A stretch of DNA of 64,000 bases from Tritrichomonas musculus (lineage: Eukaryota; Parabasalia; Tritrichomonadida; Tritrichomonadidae). Under the pieces are notes generated by a model, which was given only the letters and a program-made list of their open reading frames with translations, did not search any database and was not told the DNA's origin. The stretch lies in the NCBI GenBank assembly GCA_039105265.1, contig JAPFFF010000052.1:620001-684000 (forward strand), given 5' to 3'. Made by a program: the position numbers and the translations under genes. Positions within the stretch are counted from its first letter, which is position 1, and each line of letters starts with the position of its first letter. Shown here piece by piece: positions 56,880 to 64,000 of this stretch.

Positions 56880-57557
56880 TTAGCTTTTTGGTCTTTTTTC
56901 TTCCATTTTTTTAACTCTTGCTTCAGCAATATTTTTTTGGATTATTTCCTTTTGAAATGAAAGAATACAGGCTTCATCCCAGAGTTGACTATTATTCTGC
57001 TTTATTTCTTCGTTACGTATCAATTCTTTCTGAAAAACTTCTTTGCCAAATTTTTTTGGCAAATCCCAAATTTCCTTGTAACCAGTGGCTTTAATACATT
57101 TGTCAATTTCTTTTTTTTGTTGTCTCACTGCCACTAATTGTTCTTCCAAAGAGAAACTATCAGACATTTCTCGAACTCTTGCTGCAGCAATTAGTTGCCT
57201 GATAAAATCCATTTCCGTTAAGAGTTGATCTTCTTTGTCTTTGAGTCGTTTTTGTTCTTCATTCCTGATTTCGTTGAAATCAAAGTGTAAACGAATTGGT
57301 ACTTCTTGATATTGTTTTCTCACTGCCACTAATTGTTCTTCCAAAGAGGAACTTTCCGACATTTCTTGACTTCTTACTGCAGCAATATTTTGTCTTATTT
57401 CCATTATTTCGTCAAAGAGAATACTTTCTTCGTCTTTGAGTGGATCTGCTTCTTCAGTCATGTTTGAAGACATTAGCTTGAACCATTTTTCATGTACATC
57501 TTGATATTGTTTTCTCACGAGCTCTAATTTTTCTTCCCAATAAGTACGTTCAGCCAT
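56880..57557 (-). CDS. Helical protein with three internal repeats (225 residues)
   Basis: Three units of about 75 residues, each starting with a helix of the form (S/T)xxEEKL/EEQL-x-x-VRKQ: TYWEEKLELVRKQYQDVHEK, SSSLEEQLVAVRKQYQEVPI and SFSLEEQLVAVRQQKKEIDK. Each unit has a second helix ending in (I/L)xAAVR/AARVREM. The two shorter genes downstream look like single units of the same fold, so the family probably grew by duplication. Function unknown. It is divergent from the integrase gene over a shared promoter. Confidence 0.65.
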   Translation of the reverse strand: MAERTYWEEKLELVRKQYQDVHEKWFKLMSSNMTEEADPLKDEESILFDEIMEIRQNIAAVRSQEMSESSSLEEQLVAVRKQYQEVPIRLHFDFNEIRNEEQKRLKDKEDQLLTEMDFIRQLIAAARVREMSDSFSLEEQLVAVRQQKKEIDKCIKATGYKEIWDLPKKFGKEVFQKELIRNEEIKQNNSQLWDEACILSFQKEIIQKNIAEARVKKMEEKRPKS

Positions 57558-57609
57558 GAAAACAAAAAATAAAAGTGAAGTGTCAAAACCGCTCTTTATT
57601 GAAATTTAA
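57558..57609. promoter_or_regulatory. Divergent TGTCAAAACCG promoter of repeat protein and integrase
   Basis: The box is at 57581-57591. Minus side: GACACTTCACTTTTATTTTT leads to the ATG at 57557. Plus side: CCGCTCTTTATTGAAATTTAA leads to the integrase ATG at 57610, with no clear Inr-like box. Confidence 0.7.
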
Positions 57610-58998
57610 ATGTTATCGTCAGAAGGTGAAAAATTAATGAATTATTTAGAAAAGAAAGCTTATCAAAAGAAATTAATAATGCCAAATGAAGCTAGAAATT
57701 ATAAAGGATATCAAAAAGATTTTGTAACTGATGATGAATTTGAACAAATTTATAATGCTTATTCAGAATTTCGAAAAGTATTATCTGAATCATTACCTGT
57801 AATCACAGATGAAAAAATTCCTGATGATGAATTAAGTTTTGAAGAAAAAATTGAGAACCATGTAATTAATAATTTACATAATGAAAATATTCGTACTTTT
57901 CCTGAATTTGAAAAATTGACCTCTGGATGGAAAAAAGGTAAAGATAAATATACTATGGAAGAATGGTATGAAATATATATTACAAAAATTATGGAACAAC
58001 CAGGAATGATAGTTGAATTCAAAGGTAAAACAAATGTACCTGATATTGCATTTAGAAATAAAAATAAAAGACATGTACTATTAAAACAATTTGAAAAAGT
58101 TATTGAGCCAAATTATGTTTCTGAAGATGATTATGTTCAAAAGAAACAATTTCCAACTAATAAGAATAAAAAATATTATTTACATAAATTATGTGAACCT
58201 GGTACTTATTTAATTGATATTATGTTTGAAAAAAATGTTGGGTACTTAATTTGTATAGAAGCCAATAGTCGATATTTATATGCAATTCCTTTAGGTAGAG
58301 AATGTTTTGGTGATATAAATAAAATTATGACTGCTGGACAAAAAACATCTATTTCAATAACAAAAGCTTTAAATACTTTATTTCAACAAGGAATGAAACC
58401 TAAAATATTGACCGGAGATGGTGAAAAAGGTTTTTGTTCTGAAGAAACAATTAATTTTTTAAACTCAAATGGAATTAAATGGGAACCTGTTGATAGAATG
58501 GATGATTATCATTATCCATCATTTTTACGAAAACCAGGTGAAAAACAAACAACTAGCCCATTACATTCTTCATTAGGTATAGTTGATAGAATTATTAGAA
58601 CTTTGAGAGATATGGCTTTTGAAGTTCAACGAGAAATCTCCCCTGAAATATTAAAAGAATTAGTTGTTCAATATAATAATGCCCCACACTTAACTTTGTC
58701 AAAATATGCAGGTATGAATGTTTCCCCTAGTCAAATGCAAAATAATTCTGATTTATATACTTTTATTTGTAGACGTATTTCTCAAGCTAATTATAATGTT
58801 TCTGCTCAAAAAGGTTATAATTTAAAAGAAAACCAAGAAGTAATTGTATATAATAATAAAGACACTCTTAAAAAAAGACGATCAATAACTCAACCTGGTA
58901 GATTTTTTGTAAAAGGTTTTCAAAATGGTAAATATTTAATACAAGATCTTAAAGGAAATACTCAAATATTACCTCGTTATAGATTAGATCCTATTTGA
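57610..58998 (+). CDS. Retroviral-type (rve) integrase of the Polinton
   Basis: A 462-residue protein with the order typical of Polinton integrases. The N-terminal 190 residues are helical and charged. The DDE/RNase H-like core begins with YLIDIMFEKNVGYLICIEAN near residue 200, has the second acidic site in ILTGDGEKGF near 268, and the third in the SLGIVDRIIRTLRDM helix near 322-336. The C-terminus (NQEVIVYNNKDT... to RYRLDPI, about 405-462) is an SH3-like tail. It inserts the element's linear DNA into the genome and makes the short target duplications. It lies next to the TGTCAAAAAATGC repeat block. Confidence 0.9.
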   Translation: MLSSEGEKLMNYLEKKAYQKKLIMPNEARNYKGYQKDFVTDDEFEQIYNAYSEFRKVLSESLPVITDEKIPDDELSFEEKIENHVINNLHNENIRTFPEFEKLTSGWKKGKDKYTMEEWYEIYITKIMEQPGMIVEFKGKTNVPDIAFRNKNKRHVLLKQFEKVIEPNYVSEDDYVQKKQFPTNKNKKYYLHKLCEPGTYLIDIMFEKNVGYLICIEANSRYLYAIPLGRECFGDINKIMTAGQKTSISITKALNTLFQQGMKPKILTGDGEKGFCSEETINFLNSNGIKWEPVDRMDDYHYPSFLRKPGEKQTTSPLHSSLGIVDRIIRTLRDMAFEVQREISPEILKELVVQYNNAPHLTLSKYAGMNVSPSQMQNNSDLYTFICRRISQANYNVSAQKGYNLKENQEVIVYNNKDTLKKRRSITQPGRFFVKGFQNGKYLIQDLKGNTQILPRYRLDPI

Positions 58999-59413
58999 AT
59001 TGTCAGAAAATGCAATAAAAATAAAAGGGGTGTCAAAAAATGCATTTTAAAATTTTCCCTTTATATTATAATATTATTTATATTTTTAATAATATAGATT
59101 ATATTTATTAAAATATTCCTAAAAGGTTCAATAATTATCAAGATATTTTTGAGACAAATTGTTTACCCCCATATTCAATTTTTCATCCATTGAATTTTTT
59201 AAAATTTGAAATACATATATCTTGGAAAATAATGGACCTTTTTCAAAGATTTTAATATTTTTAAGGTTTTCAAGGACGTAGAATTCAAATATCACAATTA
59301 GAAATCTTAAAAATGAATTGTCAAAAAATGCAAAAAATAAAAGGGTGTCAAAAAATGCAAAAAATAAAAAGAGTGTCAAAAAATGCAGTAAATTGAATTG
59401 TTTATTTAATTAA
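58999..59413. other. Non-coding block with five TGTCAAAAAATGC-like repeats
   Basis: A 415-bp gap holding TGTC(A/G)AAAAATGC at 59001, 59031, 59319, 59346 and 59374, each followed or preceded by an A-rich spacer (ATAAAAGGG). The box shares TGTCAAAA with the promoters of the element, with the CCG part changed. In between the DNA is AT-rich with no supported gene. It could be a decayed or specialised promoter array, or a binding block for replication or silencing. Confidence 0.65.
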
Positions 59414-59692
59414 TTATTTCCTTTCGTTCCAGCGTTTGAGATTTTTCAAACCTGCCTTTAATTCTTCAATGAAGAAGCATTCAAGTTCGTTAGCTTTTTC
59501 TTCATTTGAGCTATCTCCATCATTCATTATCACACGAACATCATCGAAGTGATTCATATTGGCTGCAGCTTCTTGGAGCATATATGCCATTTTTTCTCTT
59601 TGATCAAGATCATCAGAAATAGTTCTCCATTCATGAACACTATCAAGAGCTTCGACAACTTCAAGTAAGTGTTGGATCGTACGGGCTTCCAT
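59414..59692 (-). CDS. Helical protein, 92 residues
   Basis: Start at the ATG 59692 (MEARTIQHLLEVVEALDSVH), chosen because a terminal-type promoter (CATCACATCATTTTTATAC) lies immediately before it. The product is all-helical with acidic and aromatic positions (AYMLQEAAANMNHFDDVRVI; LECFFIEELKAGLKNLKRWN). No recognised family. It is driven by the third copy of the terminal promoter module. Confidence 0.6.
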   Translation of the reverse strand: MEARTIQHLLEVVEALDSVHEWRTISDDLDQREKMAYMLQEAAANMNHFDDVRVIMNDGDSSNEEKANELECFFIEELKAGLKNLKRWNERK

Positions 59693-59779
59693 GCTTGTAT
59701 AAAAATGATGTGATGACCTCACGAGAAAAAATTAGATTTTTTGGTTAACGGTCGCCTAGTGAAAAAGTTCATTTTTTTT
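59693..59779. promoter_or_regulatory. Third copy of the terminal-type promoter module
   Basis: It contains ATGATGTGATGACCTCACGA followed by GAAAAAATTAGATTTTTTGG and TTAACGGTCGCC, matching the modules at both ends of the element. Minus side: CATCATTTTTATACAAGC to the ATG at 59692. Plus side: AAAGTTCATTTTTTTTA. Confidence 0.7.
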
Positions 59780-59838
59780 AATGTCGGACAAACAAAGTGT
59801 ACCTGAACAAAAATGAAATTAAAGATGATATACCATCT

Positions 59839-60195
59839 ATGTCTGCAAAAGACATGAGAAATATTAAAAAGACAGAAGCTTGGAAAGTACTCAAAAAGAG
59901 ATATGGTGAAAATGTTTCAATCGAAAAATTGCTTTCTGTTGCTCATGTTATGAGACAATTAATGCAACATAACTTAAAAATCATCATCCCTGGTTTCTCA
60001 CGTGAAGAACAACGGAAAAAAGATTGTTTGATTAAATGGTTCGATACTCATATCGAATTCATTCAACAATTTTTGTCACCTGGAATGATGATTGGTTACG
60101 ATCAAGGATATTATGTTCCTATATCAAAAGAAAAAGCAAAAGAAATAGCAAAAGAAAAAGCAAAAGAAAAAGAAAAAGCAAAAGAAGATAAATAA
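59839..60195 (+). CDS. Small basic helical protein with KEKAKE tail
   Basis: From the ATG at 59839 the product is about 118 residues; the start is less certain than for other genes. A compact helical region (EAWKVLKKRYGENVSIEKLL and VAHVMRQLMQHNLKIIIPGF) contains the YGENVSIEKLL phrase, which is similar in flavour to the repeated units of the giant protein. The tail is a low-complexity KEKAKE series. Function unknown. It lies downstream of a terminal-type promoter module. Confidence 0.5.
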   Translation: MSAKDMRNIKKTEAWKVLKKRYGENVSIEKLLSVAHVMRQLMQHNLKIIIPGFSREEQRKKDCLIKWFDTHIEFIQQFLSPGMMIGYDQGYYVPISKEKAKEIAKEKAKEKEKAKEDK

Positions 60196-60288
60196 ATAAA
60201 AAGTTAATTTTTTTAAATTAAAGGTTTATTAGAAACCTAAATCTTGTTGAGAGTAATTTTTATACCGACCTCTCAATAATCGGAATTT

Positions 60289-62295
60289 TTATTTTTCGTC
60301 AACTTCTTGAACGTTAGGTGGAACTGGTTCAGTGTGTAGATCTTGACGTTCAACTGCGGTGAGGAAATTGTCAATGTGGAATTTGAACCAGGATACGTTT
60401 GGTGTTTTCTTTTGAAATTCGGCAATTCTTGCGTGAACGACTTCATTTGCCAAATTCTCGTCCCCATTGTATCGCTTTTTGAAGAATTCGATCAATTCAT
60501 TTCTTAGCTGAATTTCCTTTTGAGATTTTTGATCGGATGTGAATTCTTGTATATTTCCCCATTTGTGAGTTTGAGGTAATTCTTGCCAATTTTCTGGTTG
60601 AGGCGGTGTATGCAATTTTTCGTAAAGGTTGGCACTTAATTTGTTAGGATCGGCATTCATTCTTGCCCATTCTTCTTGACTCATTCCTGGTGGCGGTGGG
60701 ACTGGTGAGCTATTTTTCTTCTTTAAATCCCAAAGAACATTTTTGGTTACTTCTCTGGAAATTTGTTTATCGATTTGTTGAGTATAGAGGTCTTCAAGAT
60801 TTGACCATCTTTCTTTTTCATCATCATTGAGTAACTCATCAGGGAAAATTCTTGATGCTTTTCGATTTCCTGTCATTTTGGCATTCAATCTTTTTTGAAC
60901 TTCATCATTTATTTCTTCTTCTTCTTTTTCAGGAAATAGTTTTTGTAATTTTCTGACGGTGGTTATGATGAGATTTTTTTCGCTTTCGTCTTCGTTATCT
61001 TTTTCAGATTTTGGTTGATCCTTTTCATCTTTTTCAGATTTTGGTTGATCCTTTTCATCTTTTTCAGATTTTGGTTGATCCTTTTCATCTTTTTCAGGCA
61101 ATTTGTTTAAGATTTCGAGAACATCGTCAACATCTTTATCAACATCATCAGAATCTTCTTGGATTTCTATAATTGATTGAATTTCCTTGGTTGATGATTC
61201 CCATTTTTTCAATTCTTCACTGCTCAATAATTCCTTTGAGAAGATTTCTCTTGCTGTCTTTTTGTCATCAAACATTTTGTGAAACAATCTGCTATCTGCA
61301 TCGGCCATTGCCTCGTCTCTTGACATTCCTGGATTTATTCTTTGTAATATGTCTGCGGTTGATGAGATAAGATACTCTTTTGCATTTTCTTCTTCCTGAC
61401 GCTCTTCTTCCATTTTTTGTGCATATTTTACATTTTCTTCTTCCGTGAGCAATTCAATCAAAGGTGGGACTTCGTCGAGGTCTTTATATTCTTCCATAAC
61501 TGTAACAATTCTTTCACGTGCATGTGCATATGCATCAGCGAATGTTGACAAAGGATAAATTTTTCTATACGCAATGGTTAATTCTGAAATTGCGTTTTGT
61601 TGCTCTTTTGATAATTCTGGATGGTCTGCTTCAATGATTTCATTCATTTCATCAATATTTTTTGGATCTTCTGGTGTTAATTCCCCTAAAACAGCTTTAT
61701 TGTTTGTGTATTCTGAGCGGTATTGGTCTAAATGTTGATACATTAAAAACTTTATTACATCGAATGGCAAGCCATATCTATTATTTTGTCTGTAATCGAA
61801 TTTCTTTTGGATGTGTTTTGCCATTTTTGGCTTTTTGAGATCTGCTAATTTTTTTTCCAAATCATCCCACCATGTAGCACACTGAATTGTAATTGTGTCA
61901 TCATTTGGTTTATCGTCATCGATGAACAAATGTAATGCTTGTTTTTCGCCTTTTGCATATAATTCGTCTCCTAATAAATATGCAGCAAGGAGACACTTTT
62001 GATCTTGATCTAAAGAATTCCATAACAATTTAGCATTTAGCCAGTTTAGTTGTTCTTTCGGTGTATTTAGCCCTTTTTCTTGAAATTCTTGCGTTTGTAT
62101 GTAGGAGAGTTTTGTTGGTAAACGCTTGTATGGGTGATATTTTATATGAGTCAAATCAATTTCTTTTTCTTCTTCTTCTTCTGCTTCTGCTTTTGCAATT
62201 TCTTGCAGGTATTGTATTTTTGTTATTTCTTCAACTTCAGGTTTCTTTTGCTGAGTGTTGCTGTTGTTGTTGTTGCTGTTGTCGCTGTTAGACAT
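60289..62295 (-). CDS. Large acidic protein with internal helical repeats (668 residues)
   Basis: Start placed at the ATG at 62295 (MSNSDNSNNNNSNTQQKKPE) right after the terminal promoter module. The protein is acidic and helical. A unit of about 60 residues seems to occur several times: NPGMSRDEAMADADSRLFHK with REIFSKELLSSEELKKWES, and PEKEEEEINDEVQKRLNAKM with RIFPDELLNDDEKERWSN. Between them is a threefold EKDEKDQPKS repeat. The end contains FFKKRYNGDENLANEVVHAR. Similar phrases occur in the giant protein, which sits behind the mirror-image promoter at the other end. Function unknown. Confidence 0.65.
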   Translation of the reverse strand: MSNSDNSNNNNSNTQQKKPEVEEITKIQYLQEIAKAEAEEEEEKEIDLTHIKYHPYKRLPTKLSYIQTQEFQEKGLNTPKEQLNWLNAKLLWNSLDQDQKCLLAAYLLGDELYAKGEKQALHLFIDDDKPNDDTITIQCATWWDDLEKKLADLKKPKMAKHIQKKFDYRQNNRYGLPFDVIKFLMYQHLDQYRSEYTNNKAVLGELTPEDPKNIDEMNEIIEADHPELSKEQQNAISELTIAYRKIYPLSTFADAYAHARERIVTVMEEYKDLDEVPPLIELLTEEENVKYAQKMEEERQEEENAKEYLISSTADILQRINPGMSRDEAMADADSRLFHKMFDDKKTAREIFSKELLSSEELKKWESSTKEIQSIIEIQEDSDDVDKDVDDVLEILNKLPEKDEKDQPKSEKDEKDQPKSEKDEKDQPKSEKDNEDESEKNLIITTVRKLQKLFPEKEEEEINDEVQKRLNAKMTGNRKASRIFPDELLNDDEKERWSNLEDLYTQQIDKQISREVTKNVLWDLKKKNSSPVPPPPGMSQEEWARMNADPNKLSANLYEKLHTPPQPENWQELPQTHKWGNIQEFTSDQKSQKEIQLRNELIEFFKKRYNGDENLANEVVHARIAEFQKKTPNVSWFKFHIDNFLTAVERQDLHTEPVPPNVQEVDEK

Positions 62296-62427
62296 GCTAA
62301 AAAGTGATGTGATGAGGCGACGAGAAAAAATTAGATTTTTGGTAAACGGTCTCCACCCCGAAAACCCGTTAGGTCCCTCGCTAAAAATATGATTTTTCGA
62401 GCTCACCTCATCACCTCATTTTTACTT
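62296..62427. promoter_or_regulatory. Right terminal divergent promoter module
   Basis: The mirror image of 15362-15527: AAAAAGTGATGTGATGAGG then CGAGAAAAAATTAGATTTTT, GGTAAACGGTCTCCACCCC, and on the other side CTCATCACCTCATTTTTACT before the ATG at 62428. It serves the 62295 (minus) and 62428 (plus) genes. Confidence 0.7.
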
Positions 62428-62889
62428 ATGTCGTCCCAGCAACAGGTACCCGAACAAGAGCAAGAAAAGCAAAAAGAGCAAGAAAAGCAAAAAGAGCAAG
62501 AAAGGCCAAATCCTAATATCTCAGTTACAAGCTATTTCTATAATCAAGTCGAAAAAGATCGAATCAAAAGAGGAATCGCCATATATTATATGTACCAATC
62601 ATTCAAAAATCAATGCAAAGACCTCAATTTTTCACTTGATTTTGATACCAATGTACATAAAGTTGTCCTCAAAATGGATAAAGTTGTCACCGATCGTGCT
62701 GAATATGAAGCAACAAAGTCTTTCATTCAAAGAGAAGTCGATCACGATCGTTTTGAAACCAATAAATTCCCTGAAGTACCTAAAGAACCATATATTGAAT
62801 GGGTTTTAACATCTGACGAATTTGAAGAAGAGGAAAAGAAAGAAGAAGAAAAAGACGACGACAAAAAAGATCCTGATTGGAAGCCATAA
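62428..62889 (+). CDS. Terminal Polinton protein, right end (153 residues)
   Basis: Start at the ATG 62428, directly after a TCATTTTTACTT element. A low-complexity Gln/Glu/Lys head (VPEQEQEKQKEQEKQKEQE) is followed by a folded-looking region (YFYNQVEKDRIKRGIAIYYM; LDFDTNVHKVVLKMDKVVTD) and an acidic tail (FEEEEKKEEEKDDDKKDPDW). It occupies the mirror position of the left-end gene (14870-15361) and shares its promoter, but the proteins are not obviously similar. Function unknown. Confidence 0.65.
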   Translation: MSSQQQVPEQEQEKQKEQEKQKEQERPNPNISVTSYFYNQVEKDRIKRGIAIYYMYQSFKNQCKDLNFSLDFDTNVHKVVLKMDKVVTDRAEYEATKSFIQREVDHDRFETNKFPEVPKEPYIEWVLTSDEFEEEEKKEEEKDDDKKDPDWKP

Positions 62890-62937
62890 AAAGGACGTTT
62901 ATTGAGAGGACGTTTAATAAATACTCTCATACTAGGT

Positions 62938-63167
62938 TTTAAGTAAACCACACAATTAACAACTTTTTCTATAGCTTTTTTGATGTTAACGATACGGGAC
63001 CTCCTTCCTAGCAGAGCGTTGAGAGGAATCCTGAGAGCAGCCCAGTGGAAGATCATTAATGGGAGTGGGGGATCATACCTGACATAGCGGGGCTGGGGTC
63101 ACGGATGGGAAATATTTGACGCGGTTTTTGAACGAAGTGCAAAAATCGTGGCAAATATATAACTACT
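62938..63167 (-). repeat. Right terminal inverted repeat of the Polinton (230 bp)
   Basis: The reverse complement of 14645-14874 with no difference seen by eye. It ends GGCAAATATATAACTACT. The near-perfect match suggests recent insertion, or conversion between the ends. Confidence 0.93.
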
Positions 63168-63473
63168 ATAATAATAATATATATTAAAGTTTATTTTTAT
63201 TTATTTTAATAATCATTCAATATTCATCAAAATAAAAAAACAATTGATTTTTATTCATATTAATATCAAAAAGTACTTTATATCGATAAAATAATAAAAT
63301 TATTATCATATTTTGATAAAATTATAAATACATCTAAAAAATATATTTAAATTTATATATATATATTTATGTTTACTAGAATACAGAAATATATTTCATT
63401 TGTTTTGTATTAGATGAATACAAATTTTTTGAGAGATTAAATCCATCAATTTAAAAAATTGAATTGCATTCAA
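63168..63473. other. AT-rich host spacer right of the element
   Basis: It opens with the ATAAT copy of the possible target duplication. Otherwise it is AT-rich with a short TA run near 63354-63366 and no gene. Confidence 0.5.
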
Positions 63474-64000
63474 ATGGTGACTCTCCCTTATGATGTTGAC
63501 ACATTGGGTAGTGCAAATGAGTTTGATTTCTTACAAAAGATTGTTGATTCTAACACACGCGCCATCAACGATGTAACTTCAATATTGAATATGCATTCCA
63601 GTAAACTGGATGACATCAAACAAACTCTAGCACTCCATACAACTAATTTTACTCAGATGCAAAACCAAATAACACAACTTGATGGCAATGTAGCTCGGAT
63701 GCAAAACCAAATAACACAACTTGATGGCAATGTAGCTCGGATGCAAACCCAAATAGCACAACTTGATGGCAATGTAGCTCAGATCGTTCTAATAATATTT
63801 ATTGCTTTTGCTTTACTGTTTGCTTTAATGTTTGCTTTACTGTTTGCTTCTACAACGAAAAGAATTTGCACTAGATTGGAAAATATTGAAAACATAATCT
63901 TTAAAAACAGCAATTCATATGAAAAAGGCATGAAGTTATTTGTTCCAAAAGATTCAGAAGAGCAATCAATGAATTCAATTACCATACCAAAAAATGAAAT
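63474..64000 (+). CDS. Host coiled-coil membrane protein with tandem repeats, 5' part
   Basis: An open frame from the ATG at 63474 (MVTLPYDVDTLGSANEFDFL) runs off the window end after 175 codons. It has a helical first part (LQKIVDSNTRAINDVTSILN), then three 14-residue units (MQNQITQLDGNVAR; 42-bp DNA repeat at about 63657-63781), a membrane helix rich in Phe/Ala/Leu (IVLIIFIAFALLFALMFALL) and a cytoplasmic-type tail. The coiled-coil stalk plus anchor resembles short surface or SNARE-like proteins, but no family is recognised. Confidence 0.65.
   Translation, partial: MVTLPYDVDTLGSANEFDFLQKIVDSNTRAINDVTSILNMHSSKLDDIKQTLALHTTNFTQMQNQITQLDGNVARMQNQITQLDGNVARMQTQIAQLDGNVAQIVLIIFIAFALLFALMFALLFASTTKRICTRLENIENIIFKNSNSYEKGMKLFVPKDSEEQSMNSITIPKNE

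Larger units (their letters stand above)
14645..63167. mobile_element. Giant Polinton/Maverick element (48.5 kb), nearly whole
   Basis: Boundaries are set by 230-bp terminal inverted repeats (14645-14874 and 62938-63167) beginning AGTAGTTATATATTTGCC. A possible 5-bp duplication ATAAT flanks them (14640-14644 and 63168-63172); in such AT-rich DNA this is weak by itself. The element encodes the Polinton hallmark set: protein-primed PolB, retroviral-type integrase, A32-type packaging ATPase and capsid-like proteins. It also encodes an SF3 helicase and KilA-N protein. The termini look identical, suggesting a young insertion. It looks nearly whole, with perhaps three breaks, all outside the core genes. 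Known Polintons are usually 15-25 kb, so this is an unusually large member. Confidence 0.9.

Noticed and set aside
59128-59379. An 83-codon Phe-rich frame beside the integrase
   Set aside because: It translates the TGTCAAAAAATGC repeats and A-rich spacers on the minus strand; not protein-like.

Overview
The window looks like nuclear DNA of a parabasalid protist (Trichomonas/Tritrichomonas type). It is very AT-rich. Its host genes are typical of that group: a BspA-like leucine-rich-repeat protein, a DUF3447-type ankyrin protein, remnants of a Sel1-repeat protein kinase, and genes with a short 5' leader and an Inr-like TCATTTTT box just before the ATG. No host intron, tRNA or rRNA was recognised.

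Layout. Positions 1-14639 are host flank: AT-rich spacer with a perfect 28-bp palindrome, a decayed kinase/Sel1 locus, a large intact LRR gene (minus strand, 3565-7425), LRR and Sel1 remnants, and an ankyrin gene (minus, 11267-12448) with decayed repeats beyond its end. Two copies of a non-autonomous hAT-like element lie here, each with its own 8-bp target duplication (9535-10356 and 13222-14023). From 63168 to the end is host flank again, with the 5' part of a coiled-coil membrane protein gene running off the window.

Positions 14645-63167 are one integrated virus-like element of the Polinton/Maverick class. It is about 48.5 kb, roughly twice the usual 15-25 kb. It has 230-bp terminal inverted repeats that look identical and a possible 5-bp target duplication (ATAAT), so it is probably young. 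It is nearly whole, with perhaps three breaks, all in accessory genes. The diagnostic set is present: protein-primed family B DNA polymerase, retroviral-type integrase, A32/FtsK-type packaging ATPase, and two tandem capsid-like paralogues. It also carries a D5-like SF3 helicase, a KilA-N protein, fibre-like proteins, and lysine-rich core-like proteins.

Within the element the left part (15.5-44.7 kb) is structural: a 3,811-residue giant protein, ATPase, capsid paralogues, fibre-like proteins, then basic DNA-binding proteins. The right part (44.7-59 kb) holds polymerase, helicase, KilA-N, integrase and many small coiled-coil or membrane proteins. Most of these right-hand genes share a promoter element (TGTCAAAACCG, or AACCGTT variants) followed by an Inr-like box, often serving two divergent genes. 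The extreme ends carry a different, mirror-image divergent promoter module. This suggests at least three expression classes: terminal, TGTCAAAACCG-driven, and structural.

The most novel material is the size of the element, its giant protein, its own promoter code, and the family of helical proteins at its right end.
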